Positions 57,659 through 64,000 of a stretch of DNA of 64,000 nt are shown here, piece after piece. The position numbers were made by a program, and so were the translations under genes. Location: contig CM035165.1 of the NCBI GenBank assembly GCA_020205615.1, positions 89,032,005 to 89,096,004 on the forward strand, written 5' to 3'. Each line of letters begins with the position of its first letter. Within the stretch, counting starts at the first letter, position 1. Source of the stretch: Panax quinquefolius (taxonomy: Eukaryota; Streptophyta; Magnoliopsida; Apiales; Araliaceae). Below the pieces are notes generated by a model, which saw only the letters and a list, made by a program, of their open reading frames with translations, had not been told where the DNA came from and searched no databases.

Positions 57659-60349
57659 TGTAAGACCCCAACTTATTATTAATGAAATTTAATTTTCTCT
57701 ATTTATTATTTTGAAATAGTAAGGGTTGATTTGATTAATGTGGATAGTTAGGGGTTAAAATCATAAATATTTCAAAATAAGCAAGTGGTTATAAAATATT
57801 CATTGTTGTCGGGGAATATTCGTTTGGTTAAATGGAATATTAAATCTTTGTAGGGAAAATTAAATGCGACCAGTATGACCATGTATGTGTGGGCCCCATA
57901 ACGGAAAAGCGATTGGATGAAGAAAGCGACAAATATAAGTTGGTTAAAAATATAACGGCGTAGTTGTTCTAAAATTAAATTTGTTGGAATACCGTTGGTT
58001 AAAATACGATGTCTGGCGTGGTTGCCGCGATAAGCTACGGTATTGCAGTATTGTTGAATTATTGATCCTTACGTGAAGAAGGCACTACTCAATAATTTTC
58101 ACGGTGATTCTTGTTCAATATTTTATTTTATTGATTCAATAATTCTTTGCGTTGATATTTTATATTATTGTTGTTCAATAATTGTCACCGCACATTATCT
58201 CCATTATCGGATCAATAATTCATATTATTTAAATAATATTATTAGATAGCATTATTGGCAATGTCTAGAAAGTTACGTCGAGGAGAGGTTTGGTCACCTA
58301 ATTGCTTGCGCCCGATGAGGAGAAATCCTTATCGGAAAGCCCCCTCTTTCTGAGGAGCTACTGGTTGTCATAATTGTGATTACGTAATATTATTTGTGAA
58401 TAATTAATTATTGATTCATATGATAAAGAAATATTTATTTTATGTGGATATAAATGATGGATTTATTTATGTGGTTATAAATGAAGAAATTAATGTTGAG
58501 GTGTTTTATCAAGTATTTTATCGGATTGGAGGTATTAAAAAATCAAATCGGGGTTTTGAGATATATTCATGGGGTTATAATTTTTAATCCGACCCTTGGA
58601 TTGTGGTAATTTTTGGGTATGTTATACATATATAAGTTGAGTATATGTCCACAAATTTTGAACCGATTAAAAATGAGCGAATGATTTGTTATGAATTTTA
58701 AGAGGTGGTGATTAGGAAATTAGGTTTATAATTGATTTTGGTGGAAAATTCTAGAATTGAGTGGGCCCCACTTGTGGTTGGTGAAGAAATGTGCTGAATT
58801 TTATTTCAAATGTGGTGGGTGGGAATAGTAGCGAGGTAAAGCCATCGAGTTTTGAGTTAAGTGCGCTTGGCGTGCTAACATTTTCCTATAAATAGAGGAC
58901 TAAGTTAGAATTGAAAATCACACCAGAAACATAAGCTTTCTCTCTTTCTCTCTCTTATTATCGGCGTATTTTTGTGAGTATTTTGAGTATACTTTGAGTA
59001 TTGTTAGGCGATTGCAAGTTCCTTCAAAGACTATATCCAGGTGTTTCAACTAGAAATCTTGTCTTTCGAGGTAAGGGATGTTATTTTCTTCTCAAATGAT
59101 ATTATTTCTTCAATATCATTATCTTTGAAATATTAGTTGGAACTTTTTATTAAATTTGGAACTTTTTCATATCGGAGTTACTATTCATGAGTTACTATTC
59201 ACGAGTTCTTATTCATGAGTTACTATTCACGATTTACTATTCACGAGTACTATTCATGAAGCATGAAGATGTTTTTTGTGGAATTTCTATCTTTTGGTGT
59301 CTGAGTTCTTATTCGGCGTGATTGGCCTTTATTCACGTTCTGGCACTATTCACGAATCACTGAGCACTATTCATTAGAAAAATGAAAATTTTTCTTTTCG
59401 TCTAAAATATCTATTCGGATACTAGCTTTGATTGTATCCATGTTTTGATCATTCTTGAATTTTACACCACTATGATTATTTTTGAGGTATTTTTGACGTG
59501 GATAAAACCAAGTACGAATCCTTAATCCTTGTCATTTTGTTTCCTTTGGATTCGTTTCTTTAAAATATTTTCATCATCCTCGTCTTAAATGATGATATTA
59601 TTGAATATCTTTGGCTTTGTAGTGCAAAAGATGAATGATTTTTGAAGAAAATCTTTGGCTGTAGAAAGTGCAAAGATGAGCAGTGTTTAAATGAACATGA
59701 CCGATCGATGAATATCTTTGGCCTTTAGTGCAAAGATGAGCAGTGTTGAGATGAATATGACCGATCGATGAATATCTTTGGCTTTGTAGTGCAAAGATGA
59801 ATATTTGATTTGAGATGAATATTGATTGATGTTACGAGGATAAAATATTGATGATGGACGTTAAATTCATAGATTATAGTAGATTTCATTCCCTACGTAA
59901 CTCTTCATGAATTATTATTTCATCATTGAGTATTGATCTCGAAACTTGTTGTCTATTGTATTCTATCAGATTTTTCCCTGTTGAAGACTAACGATAATTT
60001 GTTCTATATTATCTTAGTCATAACATTCTTTACTGGGCTAGTTGAGCTCACCCTTTTCCTTTTTGTTCCATTTTTCTTCTCAGGAGGCAAGAATGTAGCG
60101 AGTACTAGTCGGGGTATGGAATGAAGGTTCTAGAGAGAGTTGTTTAGTAGTCCTCACCATTTTTATAAAATAATGTATCAATAATTATGATGGGGATTTA
60201 TTTGCGTGTGGATATTGTCTAGATGACAATATCGTATTTAAACTTCGAGTTTCTATGTTGTAATAATAAAGTTGTAGTTGTTTTCGTACCATGTATTTGG
60301 CGACTCAGAATGGGTTGGATGGAATGGACCTATTTTGGGGTGCGTCACA
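57659..60349 (+). repeat. 5' LTR of element E
   Basis: Starts TGTAAGACCCCAACTTATTA and ends GGGTGCGTCACA. TATAAATAG is at 58887-58895, the donor-like GAGGTAAGG at about 59068, GAATATCTTTGGC-type repeats at about 59600-59800, and the U5 hairpin at 60211-60233. Closest to the LTRs of C. Confidence 0.92.
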
Positions 60350-60535
60350 GTTGGTATCAGAGCTTAGGGATATGATCTCTGGCGGAGATCGGGAATAGAA
60401 CTAGGAGGGAGTGGCGAGTAAATCCTTCGCTAGTGTGTCCTACCTAAGCTTATTTGTTAGTTGGTCGGTATATAGGGATATTATGTGATATATTGATTTC
60501 CTTAATTAACCCTTATTTTATAGCGGTATTTGAGA
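60350..60535 (+). other. PBS and leader of element E
   Basis: TTGGTATCAGAGC (60351-60363) is an exact plant initiator tRNA-Met PBS, the only perfect one in the window. Leader to the gag ATG at 60536. Confidence 0.85.
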
Positions 60536-61770
60536 ATGTCGTGAGAATATTAACAATGAAAATGAGACCAGTGGAGATGCTGTACTCACCAACGAGGAGA
60601 ACGTCTACAACAGTGGCAATGTTCCTCCCTGTGAACAACACCATTGAAAGCGAGATGATGAGCGAGGGATGTTTAGAAGTTTTTGCAGTTCATGCAAAAT
60701 CGAGACGAGGAGACTCGTGTTCAAAATCTGAGGAGGAAATGATAGCAATTCACGGGTTGTCACAATGACCAAGATTCAAAAGTTGGGACCACGAATTTAA
60801 GGGAAAGCGAGATCCGATCATGGCGGAAACATGGGTCAAGCAAATTACCAAGATATTCGATGTCTTGGGATGCATGGAGGAACGAAGGTTCCATTTGCCA
60901 CCTTTATGTTCCATGGCGAAGGCGGACTCTTGGTGGGAGTCGTGAAGTGTACCCATCCAATTGCACTTTCAAAGATGTCGTGGGAGAGCGTTTGAAGCTT
61001 GATTCAATGACAAGTACTTCCACGAAAGTATTCGTCATATGAAGGAAGTGGAGTTTATTAGACTAGAAGCGAGAATAACATGGCGGTATCTCAAAGACGA
61101 GGCGAAGTTCGCGGAGTTATCGAGTTGCACCTCATTTGGTGGAGAATGAGGAGCGTATGACACGGATGTTTCGAGAGGTTTGAAAACATTACTGCGTCGG
61201 TATCTCATTTCTCATAAATTTTCTCTCTATTCGGATGTTGTCAATGAGGGCTCGGTTGTTAGAGCGAGATAACGAAATACGTTCAACCGAGGGACCATAA
61301 CGAGGATCATCAAGAAGATAGTAGTCATCGAATAATGATAACCGGCGGAGAAAGAAGAATACGAACAAAGGCGGTAACCACTCGGTGGTGGTAATCATGG
61401 CCATGAAAATAGAAGAAGCGAGTCGGGAGGAGATTTTAAAAGAGGAGATTCAACAATGACCATGTGAAGGCGTCGGTACGTAAGTGACAATTGGTTCAAG
61501 GAGGAGAAAGACCACCGGGTCGTATGTTACAAATCTTGGGAAAGAGGGACATATCATTCAAACCGCCTAGCAGTTTAAGGTATGCTATAATTGTGGAAAG
61601 GAAGGACATATCGCTTTCGAGATCAGACGATCGCGAAACCCGATCCAATGGGAATGGTGACTCAAAAGGATGTCCCGAGAAAAGTCAAAGTCAGCGATTT
61701 TTGGAAGAGCGTTTGTCGTGACTTAATAAATTAAAATGCGAGGAACCCGAACGAAGTTAGCACGGGTTAG
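60536..61770 (+). pseudogene. gag of element E
   Basis: ATG at 60536 in the family context. The capsid region (about 60830-61070, with QITKIFDVLGC- and MKEVEFI-like pieces) and a broken zinc-knuckle region (about 61520-61615) are recognisable in several frames. It would encode capsid and nucleocapsid but is not translatable as given. Confidence 0.78.
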
Positions 61771-62260
61771 TTAATTATAAATTCTGCGAAGTTTATACCT
61801 TACTAGATCGGTTCTACCCATTCTTTTATCTCTCTTGCTTGCGCTCAGCGTTTGAACTTGACTACGGAGAAATTAGACTTTGACCTATTTATGGAGACTC
61901 AGTTAGGGAGAAACTTTCATTACATCCGTTGTTTAGAAATCTTGCTTGATTCAAGTTGGCACTATCACATTACCTGTTAACCTTATTTCTATAGAGATAT
62001 TTGTTTTTGATGTGATTTTAAGGTTAACTACTCATCATGCCGAAATTGATTACTTTTCGTAAGGTTGTTAGTTTTCATATTCTTAAGCAACCTTGTTATT
62101 CAATTCAAGCAATCAAACCATTGTAGTCAAACATTTTCATATCAAGCCATGAAGTCATTCGTTTATTACGGATGTCAAGTTTTCTTAGTCCATGTTATGG
62201 ATTTGAATAAAGACACGTCAGATTTGAATAATATTCCTGTTGTTGATTTTTCCTGATGTA
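61771..62260 (+). pseudogene. Aspartic protease remnant of element E
   Basis: Aligns with the proteases of C, D and F. The active-site stretch near 61805 has lost bases of the DTGSTHSF coding sequence. The later part reads SYQAMKSFVYYGCQVFLVHV and MDLNKDTSDLNN (62065-62256). Inactive as written. Confidence 0.75.
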
Positions 62261-63428
62261 TTTCTTGAAGAATTTCTTGGCTTACTCCCAAAGACTGATA
62301 TTAAATTTTGTATCGACTTTGAACCCGGTACAAAACTCATTCCTAAAATCTCATATCGAATGGCTCCTATTGAACTTCAGGAGTTAAAAATTCAACTATA
62401 GAATTTGGTACCTGAGCCTTTATCTGGTGACTTCCTTTGTGGAATGCAGAAGCGAGACTCTCGTAAGGGACACCATATTAGATGCGATAGTAAAGCGATA
62501 GGTGTCATTGTAACGTCTTTATCCAAGGTTGGGATATGAGTCGCGATTGAGAACAACCTAAATCGGTAATCGAAATACGTAGCTTTTTAGGCTTAGTTGG
62601 TAATTATCGGAGATTCGTTGAAGGATATTCTCGAATCGCTATTCCATTAACGTGGTGACTCATAGAGATACAAAATTCAAATGGAGCAAGGAATGTGGTA
62701 AGAGCTTGAAGAACTCAAGAGGAGACTCATTTGGCATATGTTACGACCATGCCATCACGGAAAAGCGAGCGTGGTAGGCGGCGTGTTGAGTAGAAGATCG
62801 TATACAAATGAAAATGCGATATTGTCAAAGACTCATTTCGTATAATATACAAATAATAGAGATGGAGATGAAAACTCTAGGTACTTACGTGATGATGATA
62901 TCTGATGCACGTGATGATATCTGAGTATAATCGACTTTAATCGATAAAGTTAAAGCATTCAAGCTACACCGCCGAGGTGATGAATTTGAAGAAGGAGGTG
63001 CAAGAAGTTGTTATTTCAAAAGCGAGAATCGGTGAGGTGAGGAAAGCTCAAACCTTGATTTATTAATCCGGTTGAAATTCTCGATCGAATAGGAACTGTG
63101 GCCTATAGACTCGTTTTACGGCCAAGTATGACGCGTGTTCATAACGTTTTTCACGTATCGATGTGGACGACCCGAACTATGTCATTGAGTTAGAGCCAGG
63201 ACGAGATAGCGAGAAGACTTAACGTATGAGGAGGGTACTGTCAAGATTTTGGATAGGAAGGAGCATGTCCTACGCCATGAAAGGTCATACCACAAGTTAA
63301 AGTTTTGTGGAGGAATCATGCTTTATAGAGGAAATGACACAGGAATTGGAAAGCGGAAATGAAAGCGAGGTATCCTCATCTTTTGAAACACACCATCGTC
63401 ACGTCGATTTCGAGGGCGAAATTTCATA
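62261..63428 (+). pseudogene. Condensed pol remnant and chromodomain of element E
   Basis: Same order as C 13121-14280: RT start (SYRMAPIELQELK, about 62349), then a segment without match in F (about 62400-62560), the RT/RNase H connector (about 62570-62740), a short scrap (about 62755-63045), then the integrase tail and chromodomain (about 63070-63428; LWRNHA-like, TQELES-like). The RT FIDD motif, RNase H core and integrase catalytic core are missing. Confidence 0.8.
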
Positions 63429-63439
63429 AGGAGGGAGGT
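63429..63439 (+). other. Polypurine tract of element E
   Basis: AGGAGGGAGGT directly before TGTAAGACCCC. Confidence 0.78.
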
Positions 63440-64000
63440 TGTAAGACCCCAACTTATTATTAATGAAATTTAATTTTCTCTATTTATTATTTTGAAATAG
63501 TAAGGTTGATTTGATTAATGTGGATAGTTAGGGTTAAATACATAAATATTTCAAAATAAGCAAGTGGTTATAAAATATTCATTGTTGTCGGGGAATATTC
63601 GTTTGGTCGTGGAATATTAAATCTTTGTCGAGAAAATTAAATGCGATGGTAGCGACCGTGTGTGGGCCCCATGTGAAAGCGATTGGATGAAGAAAGCGAC
63701 AAATATAAGTTGGTTAAAAATAGCAGGCGTAGTTATTCAGTTAAGGCATTGGAATACCCGGTGGTTAAAATACGATGTCTGGCGTGGTTGCCGCGATAGC
63801 TTTACCGGTATTGCAAGATATTGTTGAATTATTGATCCTTACGTGAAGGCACTACTCAATAATTTTCACGGTGAATTCTTATTGATATTTTATTTTATTG
63901 ATTCGATAATTGCTGCGTTGATATTTTATATTATTGTTGTTCAATAATTGTCATCGCACATTATCTCCATTATCGGATCAATAATTCATATTATTTAAAT
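63440..64000 (+). repeat. 3' LTR of element E (partial, runs off window)
   Basis: The first 561 bp of the 3' LTR match 57659 onward, through the AT-rich CAATAATTG palindromes, and stop at the window edge before the conserved U3 block. Confidence 0.9.

Larger units (their letters stand above)
57659..64000 (+). mobile_element. Element E: non-autonomous Tekay-like retrotransposon (3' end outside window)
   Basis: 5' LTR 57659-60349, internal region 60350-63439 (3.09 kb), and 3' LTR from 63440. It shares with element C the same condensed internal region lacking RT, RNase H and integrase cores. It is inserted in the LTR of G. The left flank GTTAT (57654-57658) would be the target duplication, with the right partner outside the window. 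Confidence 0.9.

Overview
This window is plant nuclear DNA, almost certainly from a flowering plant. It is AT-rich and consists almost entirely of nested LTR retrotransposons. Both Ty3/gypsy groups seen here are plant lineages. One has a chromodomain at the integrase C-terminus and a PBS matching initiator tRNA-Met (Tekay/Del-like). The other has a second, archaeal-type RNase H and an antisense extra gene (Tat/Retand/Ogre-like). A FAR1-related gene and a CACTA terminus also point to a plant. I see no intact host gene, no rRNA or tRNA gene, no CRISPR array and nothing prokaryotic. Species cannot be named from this sequence.

Layout. 1-3236: 5' LTR and start of gag of minus-strand Tekay-like element A, inserted into the 3' LTR of element B. 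3237-20903: element B, a minus-strand Tat-lineage element, read right to left as 5' LTR (20232-20903), gag, protease, RT, RNase H, archaeal RNase H, integrase, then an antisense gene on the + strand (3680-5843) with its own TATA box, PPT, and the stub of the 3' LTR. Element C (8575-16912) is inserted in B exactly between RT and RNase H, with a 5-bp duplication GCTGC. 20904-22003: unassigned AT-rich DNA. 22004-32391: element F, a long Tekay-like element with all pol domains but many frame breaks. 32392-37140 and 47478-47681: remains of a FAR1-related (MULE transposase-derived) gene, split by element D (37141-47477, duplication TTTTC), plus an LTR-like block at 32748-34896. 48097-49205: a chromovirus fragment ending in integrase, cut by a CACTA-type terminus at 49206. 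50666-52210: probable solo LTR of copia style. 52580-53245: truncated Tekay-like LTR H. 53513-57658: an internally collapsed chromovirus-like element G on the minus strand, into which element E (57659 to window end) is inserted.

A, C, D, E, F and H belong to one superfamily with very long LTRs (2.6-2.8 kb) starting TGTAAGACCCC and ending at or near a CA (mutated in some copies). Their LTRs share a conserved U3 block, GAATATTC palindromes, a TATAAATAG box, a GTAAG donor-like site soon after it, and variable arrays of short repeats in the downstream half. C and E carry the same three internal deletions (RT core, RNase H core, integrase core), so they look like copies of one non-autonomous family that depended on relatives such as D or F. 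Sequence differences among copies are bunched into small clusters, often at CAG/CTG-like sites, which may reflect assembly error. Frameshift calls in this family should therefore be read with caution.
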